DNA from: Antilocapra americana
Taxonomy: Eukaryota; Chordata; Mammalia; Artiodactyla; Antilocapridae
Direction of reading: 5' to 3'
Length of the DNA stretch: 64,000 nucleotides
Assembly (NCBI GenBank): GCA_007570785.1
Contig: ML664159.1
Coordinates: forward strand, 5,179,987-5,243,986
Position 1 is the first letter of the stretch. Every line of letters starts with the position of its first letter. Shown here in pieces: positions 46,691-58,135 of the stretch. Under the pieces are notes generated by a model. The model ran no database searches, was not told where the DNA came from, and saw nothing but the letters and a program-made list of their open reading frames with translations. A program made the position numbers and the translations under genes.

Positions 46691-48055
46691 TAGCCAAAAT
46701 ATCGTTATAAAAGTCTAGTAAGTCTGTATGTTTATTTAGAGTATGCTTTTAAGATCATGGATTGTGGCTGAGAATTGGGCTAGATCATTTGGTCAGTGAC
46801 TATAATATAGTCTATAATATAATGAAGTTCTCTTAAAATGCCAGTGGAGACAATTTTGGGGAAGCAATAATGTTAACATTTAAAATGTATTTGTATAAGC
46901 AGTTATCTTCTCTGACATTAATACCAGATTTCCCATTTGCATTGAAATCTGCTGTCCTTTTTTGAAAATGTTGCTTTCTAGTTTTCAAGTGTAATTAATG
47001 ATAAAAAAATTTCCTCTTTTATAATCATGGTTTGCTCTTTATTTGACTCTACCAGGCAGCACTGAATGTTGGTCAATTAAGTGTTACAGCATGTCACAGG
47101 TTTGCTCTGTTGATGCTCTAATAGCATGCTCCTGTGGCACAGATAGTGAAACATGGATTTGCTTGGCAACCTGGTTCCAGTGATTCATGTTTGACTATCA
47201 ATCTAATGCAAGCTTACAGCCGCTTGGCATTTTGAACTTAAGGACTATTTATTTTGGACATATGGTGGTGAGTCCCGGTTTTTCTTAAAAATAGTATGAT
47301 CTTGGCTGGTTGAGTCATGACCATTCCAATTTGTGAAGTGCATTTTTACTTATAGGATACTTTCTTAATTTCTATAATTTTCAAAAATGTGCAGAGGGCA
47401 ACATCAAATGCTTGAATGCTGTAGAGTGTCATGGCTGTACTTCTAATGACAGCTTCCTTATTTACCAATGGCATCTACCAGGAAGGGTTTTTGTAGGTTT
47501 AGATAAAAGAAATTTAAAATATCTGGCACAAACTGAGTACTCAGTACTGTATGGATATTTTAATTATTAGAAACATCCCTCTTTCTTGGTGACAAACCCT
47601 CTACCTTTCTGCAGTAACATACTCTCTTCATTGCAACTGGATAAATATTGATAATTGGGAATCTGAGAAATAAAGACTTATGTTATTTCAGAGACAGCTA
47701 AATATAAAGATACATTTTGCTTCTTTTATTAAACACATTATATTAAGACCAATACATATATAAATTATGCCAATGATTTATTCTTTCAGGCAAGAATTGA
47801 AGTGGGAACAAAAGTTGATTTTTATTTTTAAAAACTATTTTTCTTATTGAGTAATTTTCTTTACAAAAAAAAAAAGCTGTAAAGTCATTGTCCACTCAGA
47901 TAAACTAAAAAGGACATCTTTAGAACATTGTACATGTTAATTAACACAACTATATAAATAATAACTTCAAATGGGAATTTTTTTCAAAGGTGTTATCTTT
48001 AAGATTTCTAGACATTGGCATGCATCCTAAACATTGTTATGGAATAATAAAATTT
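46691..48055. other. Unique DNA
   Basis: No young repeat over about 1.3 kb. The part at 47036-47300 has balanced composition and few homopolymers; I cannot assign it. Confidence 0.45.
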
Positions 48056-48069
48056 TGAAATTTTTTTAA

Positions 48070-48176
48070 CATTATTTTATTTTATTTCTTTTTTTCCCCC
48101 TTTTATTGTTTTTGCCATACAATGCCATGATATCACTATGGGTTTACATATGCTCCCCCTCCAGAACCCCCCTCCC
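48070..48176 (-). mobile_element. Short L1 3'-end insertion
   Basis: A ~105-bp minus-strand ruminant L1 tail (TTGCCATACAATGCCATGAT). Flanks TGAAATTTTTTTAA (48056-48069) and TGAAATTTTTTAA (48177-48189) differ only in T-run length. Confidence 0.82.
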
Positions 48177-48190
48177 TGAAATTTTTTAAT

Positions 48191-49564
48191 CATCCTCTTG
48201 ACTTACAGTGATGTGATTTTTGACTTCATCCTTGCTAATTCTTTTGACAACCAGGAAATATATTGTTTAGTGAGTTATATTTTCTGAGTAGTATTTCAGT
48301 CAGAGAATATAGTCTTTTTCACTCTATATCCATTTTATCTGCATGGAAAGTGTTATTCTGCACTATGTCCTTGTCAGTAGTTCCTGTCAGTTTGCCCAGG
48401 AAGAAGACACCAAAATTGCATAGCATTTGGGGCAGAATTAGAGGAACAGATTTGAGTGATTAATTAATAAAACTTAAGTCTAGTTTTCTAATCCTAGGTG
48501 TGAGACATTAGGGCTCCTGAATTGTTTAATTTGCACTTAGCACCTACTATGTGGCAAACACCATTTAGGTGTTTCAGAAATGTCAATAAACAAAACAGAC
48601 CAAAATCTGCAGTCTGTATTCTGATGTGCAGGCTGTCATTTCTATGAATACTTGTAGTAAGAATAGCATAAAGTCAAATAGGAGCAGGCACTATCATATT
48701 AGCATGATCACTCTGTCTCTGACATCTTGCAATTTATTGGAAGCCTTGGGATTCTGAGTCCGTATTGCTGCCTCTGTCTTGTAACCCAGGTGTGTTGTTG
48801 GAGGCCAAGGGAACGCCTCTCCCCCACCCAAAGCTCACCTACAGTGCTGAATGTCTGAATGTCTCTGACAGCCACAAGGTCACACCAAGTGGTGAGACTG
48901 TGTCCAAGTGAAAAGAACATTTCACAGGTCAGCTGGGCCCAGCTGAGCTCATTCCTCCGTAGTGGCCCCGTCACATATTTCAGTCCTGAACAGCATTTGT
49001 CCTCTTTGCCATGCCTACCAATTATGGGGATGCTTGTTAAACATGCTGAGTCAGGGAAGGAATTGGTCCTTGTATGAACATCCTCCCCCATCGCCCCTGC
49101 CCTGGTAATGGTGATGCAGGACATCTTACTGACCTTTGGGAAACACTTCAGGCTCTGGTCTTCCCCAGGAAAAAAATAATGCCAGGAGAGGAACAGAGTT
49201 CCCTATAATAATGTGACTGTTAGTGAATAGATATGCAGCTATAGAACTGTTTTGAATGCAAACTTTAGGAATACCAGGATCTTCTCTGTCTATGACTCAG
49301 TGATCACCTGAGTCTATTTGACCTTGTGTCACTCACTGCTCCAGCTGTAACTATGTTGTTCAAAGGGCAGCATTCCTGAGAGTAGAGGACTGGAAAGCCA
49401 CACTGTATATGATTATCTTTGGTCCCCACACAAAGGATTAGCATTAAAGTTATTTTTGTAATATACTACTATATTTTTAAGACTGGATTTTATATATTGA
49501 ATCAAGTGTCTTTATGGGAAAATGGCCACTCTTTTATTACTCCAGGTGTTGCAAAAGCTAGATC
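48191..49564. other. Unique DNA
   Basis: No gene recognised. A 138-codon minus-strand frame at 48708-49124 has no recognisable domain and no supporting signals; a short frame overlaps it on the plus strand. Confidence 0.45.
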
Positions 49565-50830
49565 TTTTAAAAATTAGTCTTTTTATTTGAACAGATAACT
49601 AATAGACATAATTCAAAATTCAAAATAAATAAAAGAATAAATATGTATAGTAATATTGCATATGATTTTTATTTCTCAATCCTTCAATTTATTTCCCTTG
49701 AACAATCATTCTTAGTAATTTCTTGTGACTAAATTTAGATGTATTTAAGCATATATAATTGTATCTTGTATACATTGCTTAAAACTTATTTTTTCACTTA
49801 TTTTGTTGTTTTTCTTAATGATGTGACTGGTAAGTTACTTTGGTATGTACAAACACATATCTACCTCTCTTTTGTTAGTAGTTACACAGTATTCTATTTA
49901 CAGATGAACTGTAATTTGTTTTACTAGTTTCTTGTTGATGGACATTTGACTTGTCTTTAGTCTTTTGCTACTTAAAACATGCTAGAATGAATATGCTTTT
50001 ACAAACACTTTTGCACATTATGGAAACAGACAAAGACCAACCAAGTGAGAAAAGCTTTCTATCCCAGCTTGCTGTCTCATTTGCATCTTGGCAGCTACCT
50101 GAAGGCAGGTAGAGGAGTAGGGACACTTTACAGTGGAGAAAAATGGAAGGCTTCGGGTATGATCTGATTGGATGCTGTGGGCACAAGGCAGCAGGCTAGC
50201 TAGAAGAAGGGAATTCTGTGTAATTGGTTAGGGGAGAAAATTTGGCTTTTCCTGATTGGTCTGAATTAGAAGTGGGGACAAAAATTAGGGGAGCTGTCAG
50301 TTATTATCAGGTCCTGGACATATTGAGCTGATTGTTACAGAAGTTATTGTTTAGCTTCCTGGATTGTTACTTGAGATAGCAGACTGGTTTCCTGCAAGTC
50401 TGACTTATAGCAGGTTGGCTACATGGGCTGTTTATTATAGATAAGGAGTTGGCTTCCTGGTCAGGTTGCTGCAGGCTGTGGGTAGAGTTCTAATTTTATA
50501 TATGGCCCAAACATTGTCCATTTGTATATTCAGTTTCTCAATACATTTGAGAATATATGTAAGATACATATAAGATAAATTCCTTTGAGTAGAATTTCTG
50601 AGTCAAAGACATATATTATTAATTGATATATATTTTGTCAGATTGGATTCCATACATTTTGATGAATTTATCCTCATACCTTTGCAGAGACATAACAGGG
50701 TGCATTACCAACTTCTCATCTTTTCCCAGTCTGATAGTCAGCAAATAGTATCTCACTGTAGTTTTAGGTTGAGGTTCTTTTTCAAGTGTTAAATCACATT
50801 TTTTTCTTTGGGAATTGTCTATTCACAGAA
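49565..50830 (-). mobile_element. Ancient L1/HAL1-like remnant, split
   Basis: Minus-strand L1 pieces at 49565-50020 (with GTTGATGGACATTTGACTTG) and 50514-50830 (AATTCCTTTGAGTAGAATTT), consecutive in L1 order, with an unrelated block between them. Confidence 0.6.
50021..50513. mobile_element. LTR-like insertion in an L1
   Basis: A 493-bp block that starts TGGAAACAG and ends GGCCCAAACA, so it has TG...CA ends. It interrupts the L1 at 49565-50830. No clear flanking duplication. No coding part. It resembles a dispersed ruminant LTR; orientation and family unknown. Confidence 0.45.
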
Positions 50831-50920
50831 CATGTTTTAAAGTGTTACCAGGCCAGAGAAGGTACTGATAAGAGAGTAAATCTCTGGAATTTGAAATTAT
50901 CGCCTTGAAAATTCAACCTG

Positions 50921-51103
50921 GAGATGTAAGAGACATGGGTTTGATCCCTGGGTCAGGAAGGTCCCGTGGAGGAGGGCACGGCAACCCATTCTAGTATTCT
51001 TGCCTGGAGAATCCCATGGACAGAGGAGCCTGGTGGGCTACAGTCCATAGGGTCACAAAAAGTCAGACATGACTGAAGCGACTTAGCACACATGCATACA
51101 CAG
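50921..51103 (+). mobile_element. Bov-tA SINE, head truncated
   Basis: Begins inside the tRNA head (GAGATGTAAGAGACATGG), retains box B (GGTTTGATCCC), body and tail. Confidence 0.9.
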
Positions 51104-51104
51104 T

Positions 51105-51350
51105 ATTTGTTTTTTTCTTTAGCATAATGACCTCAAGATTCTCAAGATTCATGCATATTGTGGCAAACAGCAAGATTTCCTTCTTCTTTTATGGTGGAAA
51201 GATATTCCATTATGTATACTGTATCTATATGATTTGTACATGATGATGTATATATGTTTCTGAAAATACTCCACATCTTTTTTACCCATTCATCCATCAA
51301 CAAACATTTAGGTTGTCTCCAAGTACACAGGCTTTGAACTTGTGCAACCA
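51105..51350 (-). mobile_element. L1 ORF2 C-terminal fragment
   Basis: The minus-strand frame at 51142-51351 shows the familiar end of L1 ORF2, with DEWVKKMW and later MEYLSTIKE. Truncated. Confidence 0.75.
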
Positions 51351-52210
51351 AGGCTATATTTCAATCATAGCCTAGAATGAACCTGAGGGAAGGAGTAAAC
51401 TTTCTCATCCTCCTCTTCCTCGTTGGTTCAGTGGAACTATTCAGAAGTTCTTCAGAGAGATGTGTTGATTAGCACAGTGCCTAAAATATTGTAAGTGCCC
51501 AGTAACTGTTGGCTCAAGTTCTCTTGAGTATTCCGAAGACTTTCTTCACCTGGAAATCTAGGCTAGGCAATACTTTGATTTTTAGCAAAGATTTCAAGTT
51601 AAGCTCTTGTGAACATGAGTCATATGCCTTAAAACTTTCTAAGTTGGCAGGAATTCTTTAATTAAAGAGTTCTAGTAATTTACACTGGGAAGGAGTGGAG
51701 GATGGGGGCCATGGTGGGATGCATGTGGTATAATTTTGTAGTAAATGCAAATTAGTTTTCCTGTCATTTTCTAGTAAGCCCACTGTTTATAATAACTGTT
51801 CATAATGAATCAGGCTGATATTTCATTCATACATTTTCCCTTGAGGCTTTAATAACTCTGCCCCAATGTTTTACGGTTACATGTTGTGGAATGAGACTCT
51901 GGTGAAAATATAATCCTATTTTATAGCCTCTATAGAAATGAGAAGCAGAAATAAAACAGCAAAGGAAGCAAATTAGTGGTCAGAAACAGCTCTAAGAAAG
52001 AGAGGGATGTTTTTCCAGCCAGGCCTAGAAAGTGTATGGAGAAGATGAATAATGGTCCAGAAAGTCTCCATCAATGAAGTGGTTGAGCAGAATTAAAAAT
52101 ACACCAAAGGTTATATTGACTGGGCTTGGTTGGGTGAAAGCCTTGGGTAACCTGAACTGAATGGCTGTACAACTCAGAAATACCTACTGATACCTACTAT
52201 GTTCCAGCTC
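51351..52210. other. Unique DNA with an L2-like scrap
   Basis: About 51470-51515 (AGCACAGTGCCTAAAATATT) resembles an L2 3' end. Otherwise unassigned. Confidence 0.45.
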
Positions 52211-52218
52211 CTTTATAA

Positions 52219-52405
52219 TAGGGGTCCCCAACCTCTGGGATCTGATGATCTGAGGTGGAGCTGATGTGATAATAATAGAAATAAAGTGCACAATAAATGT
52301 ACTGTGCTTGAGTCATCCTGAAACTGTTACCCCCTGCCCCTGGTCCATGGAAAAATTGTCTTCCATGGAACCAGTGCCTGGTGCCAAAAAGATTGGGGAT
52401 CACTG
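52219..52405. mobile_element. hAT-type non-autonomous DNA transposon
   Basis: Terminal inverted repeats GGGGTCCCCAACC (left) and GATTGGGGATCACTG (right, diverged), with an exact 8-bp duplication, CTTTATAA, at 52211-52218 and 52406-52413. An 8-bp duplication is the mark of the hAT superfamily. No transposase frame. Confidence 0.88.
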
Positions 52406-52424
52406 CTTTATAAGCTCTAATGCC

Positions 52425-52635
52425 ACACTATTCAATATGAGAGCAATTATTTATATGTGCCTGTTTGAATTTAAATTAATTAAATAAAATTTTAAAATTC
52501 AGTTCCTCACTTGTACTAACCACCTCAAGTTCTCAAGCCACAAAACATGTGGCTAGTGACTACTGTATTGGGTAGCATAAGAGAACATTTCATTCATGAC
52601 AGAAAGTTCTGTTGGACAGTGCTTCTCTGGAGGTA
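52425..52635. mobile_element. Second hAT/MER-type element
   Basis: A diverged element recognised from the ACATGTGGCTAGTGACTAC motif and an A/T-rich core reading TTTAAATTAATTAAATAAAA. I place it among the Charlie-type MER elements; the family name is not certain. Confidence 0.6.
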
Positions 52636-52639
52636 CTCA

Positions 52640-53152
52640 GATGGTAAGAGATGTCTCCTGCCCTTGAGAAATGTATAGTCTTGGAAGGAGGATAACATGT
52701 CAAAAAGTAAGTTGATTACATATCATATAATATTGCTGAGGTAGGGGTATGACAAGAAAGCTTAAAACACATGGAGGTCAAGTTTAGGAGGATAAATGAA
52801 GAGCAACTTCAGAAAAGCTTCATAGAAGGTGGAGAAGAGATTTGAATCTTAAAGGTGAGTGGATTTTTCCCAGATGGACAAGGATGGGTGAGAGCATTAT
52901 GAACAGAAGTAGAAATGCAAATCAAGGAAGAGTGAAGCATCATGAAATGTTCAGGAAAATTCCCCTTGTCTAGTAAGGCTGGAAGATGCCTATGGTGGGG
53001 AGCAGCCAGAACTAAGCCCAAGGAGGTGGGTGGGGAGACTGGGAGGGCTTGGGCACCACTCCAAGGGGACAGGCTTTATCTTTTGGATAATGAGGAGTCA
53101 GGGAAGGATTTTAAACAGGAGAATGAATTATATGGTCAGATTTATTTGAATT
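52640..53152. other. Unique DNA
   Basis: Nothing recognised. Confidence 0.5.
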
Positions 53153-53186
53153 AGAGTGGAGATCCCACAGAGATTGAGTCAGAACT

Positions 53187-53690
53187 GTGTTTGAGTGTCT
53201 CCTGAGGAGGTATGTGTCAGCAGTGGACTGCTGCAGGGGCAGGGGCTCTGGGTGCACACTTGGGTATGGCATAAGCCCACTTGGAGGAGATCACCATTAA
53301 CCCCACCATAGAGCTGCCAGAACTTACACAGGACTGGGGAGACAGACTCTTGGAGGGCACAAACAAAACCTTGTGTGCACCAGGACCCAGGAGAAAGGAG
53401 CAGTGACCCCACAAGAGACTGACTAAGACTTGCCCGTGAGTGTCCAGGAGTCTCCAATGGAGGCATGCATTGGTGGTGGCCTGCTACAGGGTTGAGGGCA
53501 CTGAGTATAGCAGTGGCTGCTTGGGACCTTTTGAAGGAGGTCGCTATTGTCTTCATTACCTACACCATAGTTTGGCCTCAGGTCAAAAGAGAGAGGGAAC
53601 ACAGCCCCGTCCATCAACAGAAAATTGGATTAAAGATTTACTGAGCATGGCCCCGCCCATGAGAACAAGTCCCAGTTTCCCCCTGAGTCA
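53187..53690 (+). repeat. Two diverged tandem units in BovB 5' region
   Basis: A unit starting GAGTGTCTCCTGAGG at about 53191 is followed about 250 bases later by a related unit starting GAGTGTCCAGGAG at about 53438. Shared landmarks are CTGCAGGG/CTACAGGG, GGAGGAGATC/GGAGGTCGCT and CACCATAG. These lie upstream of the coding region and may be a duplicated promoter or 5' UTR module. Confidence 0.7.
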
Positions 53691-54139
53691 GTCTCTCCCA
53701 TCAGGAAGCTTCCATAAGCCTCCTGTACTTCTCCATCAGAGGGCAGACAGAATGAAAACCACAATCACAGAAAACTAACCAATCTGATCACATGGACCAC
53801 AGCCTTGTCTAACTCATTGAAACTATGAGCTATGCCATGTAGGGCCACCCAAGATGGATGGGTCATGGTGGAGAGTTCTAACAAAATGTGGTCCACTGGA
53901 GAAGGGAATGGCAAACTACTTCAGTATTCTTGCCTTGGGAACCCCATAAACAGTATGAAAAGGCAAAAATTTAGGGCATTGAAAGATGAGCTCCTTAGGT
54001 CAGTAGGTGGCCAATATGCTACTGGAGATCAGTGGAGAAATAACTCCAGAGAGACTGAAGAGACAGAGCCAAAGCAAAAACAACACCCAGCTCTGGATGT
54101 GATTGGTGATGGAAGTAAAGTCCGATACTGTAAAGAGTT

Positions 54140-55058
54140 CCAATATTGCACAGGAACCTGGAATGTTAGGTCCATGAATCAAGGCAAATTGGAGGTGGTC
54201 AAACAGGAGATGGATGGCAAGAGTGAACATCGACATTTTAGGAATCAGTGAACTAAGATGGACTGGAATGGGTGAATTTAACTCAGATGACCATTATTTC
54301 TACTACTGTAGGAAATAATCCCTTAGAAGAAATGGAGGTTTCTTAGTTCTTAGGTTTCATCAGAGCCAACAGAAGAGTCCGAAATGGCAGTACTTGGATG
54401 CAATCTCAAAAACGATGGAATGATCTCTGTTCATTTCCAAGGCAAACCATTCAATATCACAGTAATCCAAGTCTATGCCCTGACTAGTAATGCTGAAGAA
54501 GCTGAAGTTGAACAGTTCTATGAAGACCTACAAGACCTTCTAAAACTAACACTCCAAAAAGATGTCCTTTTCATTATAGGGGACTGGAATGCAAAAGTAG
54601 AAAGTCAAGAAATACCTGGAGTAACAGGCAAATTTGGCCTTGGAGTACAGAATGAAGCAGGGCAAAGGCTACTAGAGTTTTGCAAAGAGAACACACTGGC
54701 CATAGCAAATACCCTCTTCCAACAACACAAGAGAAGACTCTACACATGGACATCACCAGATGGCCAACACCGAAATCATATTGATTATATTCTTTGCAAC
54801 CAAAGATGGAGAAGCTCTATACAGTCAGCAAAAACAAGACCAGGAGCTGACTGTGGATCACATCATGAACTCCTTATTGCCAAATTCAGACTTAAATTGA
54901 AGAAAGTAGGGGAAAACACTAGATCATTCAGGTATGACCTAAATCAAATCCCTTTTGGTTATACACTGGAAGTGAGAAATAGATTTAAGGGACTAGATCT
55001 GATAGAGTGCCTGAAGAACTATGGATGGATGTTCATGACATTGTACAGGAGGCAGTGA
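54140..55058 (+). pseudogene. BovB endonuclease remnant
   Basis: The N-terminal APE-type endonuclease of BovB nicks target DNA to prime insertion. The segment TWNVRSMNQGKLEVV is visible near 54150. A TGA at 54249 and a shift follow; the main frame restarts at 54384 and is open for 224 codons. It has GDWNAK (residues 66-71) and HIDYIL. The catalytic SDH motif reads SHH (codon 160, GAT to CAT at 54861), so a catalytic aspartate is lost. The enzyme would be dead even if the frame were intact. Confidence 0.9.
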
Positions 55059-55069
55059 TCAAGACCATC

Positions 55070-56435
55070 CCCAAGAAAAAGAAATGCAAAAAAGCAAAAT
55101 GGTTGTGTGAGGAGGTCTTACAAATAGCTGTGAAAACAAGAGAAGTGAAAGGCAAAGGAGGAAAGGAAAGGAAGATATGCCCATTTGAATGCAGAGTTCC
55201 AAAGAATAGCAAACAGAGATGAGAATAGCAAGCAGTGATCAATGCAAAGAAATAGAGGAAAACAATAGAATGGGAAAGACTAGAGAGCTCTTCAAGAAAA
55301 TTAGAGATACCAAGGGAACATTTCATGTAAAGAGGGGCACAATAAAGAACAAAAATGGTATGGACCTAACAGAAGCAGATGATATTAAGAGGAGGTTGCA
55401 AGAATTCACAGAAGAACTATATAAAAAAGATCTTCATGACCCAGATAATCACGATGGTGTGATCATTCACCTAGAGCCAGACATCCTGGAATGTGAAGTC
55501 AAGTAGACCTTAGAAAGCATCACTATGAACAAAGCTAGTGGAGGTGATGGAATTCCAGCTGAGCTATTTCAAATCCTAAAAGATGCTGCTGCTAAAGTGC
55601 TGCACTCAATATGCCACCCAATTTGGAAAACTCAGCAATGACCACAGGATTGAAAAAGGTCACTTTTCATCCCAATCCCAAAGAAAGGCAATGCCAAAGA
55701 ATGCCCAAACTACTGCACAATTGCACTCATCTCACATGCTAGCAAAGTAATGCTCAAAAATCTCCAAGCCAGGCTTCAACAGTACTTGAACCATGAACTT
55801 CCAGATGTTCAAGCAGGATTCAGAAAAGGCAGAGGAACCAGAGATCAAATCGCCAACATCCATTGGATCATCAAAAAAGCAAGAGTTCCAGAAAAACATC
55901 TATTTCTGCTTTACTGATTAGGCCAAAGCCTTTGGCTGTGTGGATCACAATAAAGTGTGGAAAGTTCTTAAAGAGATAGGAATACTAGACCAGCTTACCT
56001 GCCTCCTGAGAAACCTGTATGCAGGTCAAGAAGCAACAGTTAGAACCAGACATGAAACAACAGACTGGTTCCAAATCAGAAAAGGAGTACGTGAAGGCTG
56101 TATATTGTCACCCTACTTATTTAACTTCTATGCAGAGTAAATCATGAGAAATGCTAGACTGGATGAAGTGTAAGCTGGAATCAAGATTGCTGGGAGAAAT
56201 ATCAATAACCTCAGATATGCAGATGACACCACCCTTATGGCAGAAAGTAAAGAAGAACTAATGAGCCTCTTGATGAAAGTGAAAGAGGATAGTGAAAAAG
56301 TTGGCTTAAGGCTCAACATAAAGAAAACTAAGGTCATAGCATCCAGTCCCATCAGTTCATGGCAAATAGATGGGGAAACAGTGGAAACAGTGACTGATTA
56401 TTTTTGGGGGCTCCAAAATCACTGCAGCTGGTGAC
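55070..56435 (+). pseudogene. BovB reverse transcriptase remnant
   Basis: RT landmarks occur in order: an EADDIK segment, NKASGGD, AGFRKGRGT, the IDYAKAFD-type region (degraded near 55910), KGVREGCILSP and the catalytic YADD (56216-56227), which is intact here, unlike in the copies at 9606 and 15043. Stops at 55504 (TGG to TAG), 55639, 56138 and 56169 and several shifts break the frame. The family usually has one long open frame through both enzymes. Confidence 0.9.
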
Positions 56436-57059
56436 TGCAGCCATGAAATTAAAAGGTGCTTGCTCCTTGGAAGAAAAGTTATGGACAACCTAGACAGCAT
56501 GTTAAAAAGCCGAGACATTACTTTGTCAACAAAGGTCTGTCTAGTCAAAGCTATGGTTTTTCCAGTGGTCGTGTATGGATGTGAGAGTTTGACTCTAAAG
56601 AAAGCTGAGCACTGAAGAATGGATGCTTTACAACTGTGGTGTTGGAGAAGACTCTTGAGAGTCCCTTGGACTGCCAGGAGGTCAAACCAGTCAATCCTAA
56701 AGGAAATCAGTCCTGAATATTCATTGGAAGGACTGATGCTGAAGCTGAAACTCTAATACTTTGGCCACCTGATGCAAAGAACTGACTCATTTGAAAAGAC
56801 CCTGATCCTGGGAAAGATTGAAGGCAGGAGGAGAAGGGGACGACAGAGGATGAGATGGTTGGATGACATCATTGACTCACTGGACATGGGTTTGAGTAAA
56901 CTCCAGGATTTGGTGATGGACAGGGAGACCTGGTGTGCTGTAGTCCATGGGGTCGCAGAGTTGGACATGACTGAGTGATTGAACTGAACTAAACTGAACA
57001 GAGTGGAGAATGGTTGGGGTTTGTTGGAGAAGTGTCAGCATTTTGAATGTTTCACATTT

Positions 57060-57230
57060 CAGTGTGTTTTTCATCACATTATTTAACTCTTCTGAGTCTC
57101 AGTTTCCTCATGTGTAAAATGAGACTTTTATCTCCACCTCATAGGGATGACATCAAAATGCAATGATATAATGTAGGTAAAGCAGAATTCCTGGTACATA
57201 AAAAGTATCTAAAACTCTTAAATATTATGG
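57060..57230 (+). mobile_element. MIR SINE fragment
   Basis: Contains CTCAGTTTCCTCATGTGTAA and CTCATAGGGATGACATC, the MIR core in plus orientation. Confidence 0.8.
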
Positions 57231-57385
57231 GTTTTGGCCTTGCTGTTGTGAAAGAAGCAAAATGAATCAGGCCCATCTGTGCCCTCAGAGACACATTTCT
57301 TAATTAACTAATTAACTGATGTGCCTTAATGCTGAGTGGGAGTAAGAATGTGTGGATGAGTAAGACAAGGACATAAGCCCATGGT

Positions 57386-57404
57386 ACACACACACACACA
57401 CACC
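57386..57404. repeat. (AC)n microsatellite
   Basis: Nine AC dinucleotides followed by CCCACATAC. Confidence 0.9.
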
Positions 57405-57921
57405 CACATACAATTTCACCTGCCCAAGAAGATAGTCTAAGCTCTAAGAGGGTACTGGCATTGTAACTGTATATGGATGAGGGTGGATATTTGTTGTGGA
57501 TTTATTTTCAGTGATGGAATAGGTTTGCTTGAAAGCAGAGAATTGATTGAATCAAGGAATAAGTAATGTTGACATAGAGGAAGAAAATAAAGGTGAGCCC
57601 CAGTGGAATCATGAGGTAGATAAAGATAAACATTGGCTGATCTTCCTCCTCTCCTAGAGGCTGAGAGGCTGTCCTGGGGGCTCCTCAGCCAGGGGGTTGC
57701 ATGAAGAAAGGAAATGGCAGGTTCTGTGAGAGCGTTGCAGGTCTGGGATGTGGAGAACTAGCTGTGGAACTAGATGGATTTCCTATTTATTTATATAAAA
57801 AGCATCTGTAGTCTGATTTCATACCTAATCCTACTAATTTTCTATGGCCATCATCTCAATCTCATTTTTTTCTTTCTCAGATTTCTAATTTTCTCTTAAC
57901 AATTGAAAATTGTATTTATGT
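57405..57921. other. Unique DNA
   Basis: Nothing recognised. Confidence 0.5.
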
Positions 57922-57932
57922 AGTGAATTAGA

Positions 57933-58124
57933 GGACTTTCCTGGTGTTTCATATGGTTAAGAATCTGCCTGCAATGCCGGAGACCTGGGTCAGGAAGACC
58001 CCCTGCAGAAGGGAATGGCAACCCACTTCAGTATTCTTGCCTGGAGAATCCCATGGATGGAGGAGCCTGGTGGCTAAAGTTTGTGGGGTCCCAAAGAATC
58101 AGACATGACTGAGTGACTAACACA
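57933..58124 (+). mobile_element. Bov-tA SINE
   Basis: Head GACTTTCCTGGTGTTTCATA, body and tail, flanked by an exact 11-bp duplication, AGTGAATTAGA, at 57922-57932 and 58125-58135. A few bases of the box B region are missing. Confidence 0.94.
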
Positions 58125-58135
58125 GTGAATTAGAA

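Larger units (their letters stand above)
53163..56999 (+). mobile_element. Near full-length BovB LINE (3.8 kb)
   Basis: An RTE-clade LINE with 5' region, endonuclease, reverse transcriptase, C-terminal domain and 3' tail in the normal order. An exact 10-bp duplication, AGAGTGGAGA, flanks it at 53153-53162 and 57000-57009. The tail is of the (ACTGA)n type. It is the only copy here that includes the 5' region. The coding sequence is broken by several stops and shifts, so it is inactive. Confidence 0.95.

Noticed and set aside
48708..49124. 138-codon minus-strand frame
   Set aside because: No recognisable domain, no Kozak or splice context, and a competing frame on the other strand.
54384..55058. 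224-codon frame as a host endonuclease gene
   Set aside because: It is the BovB endonuclease, within a dead element, with a lost catalytic residue.
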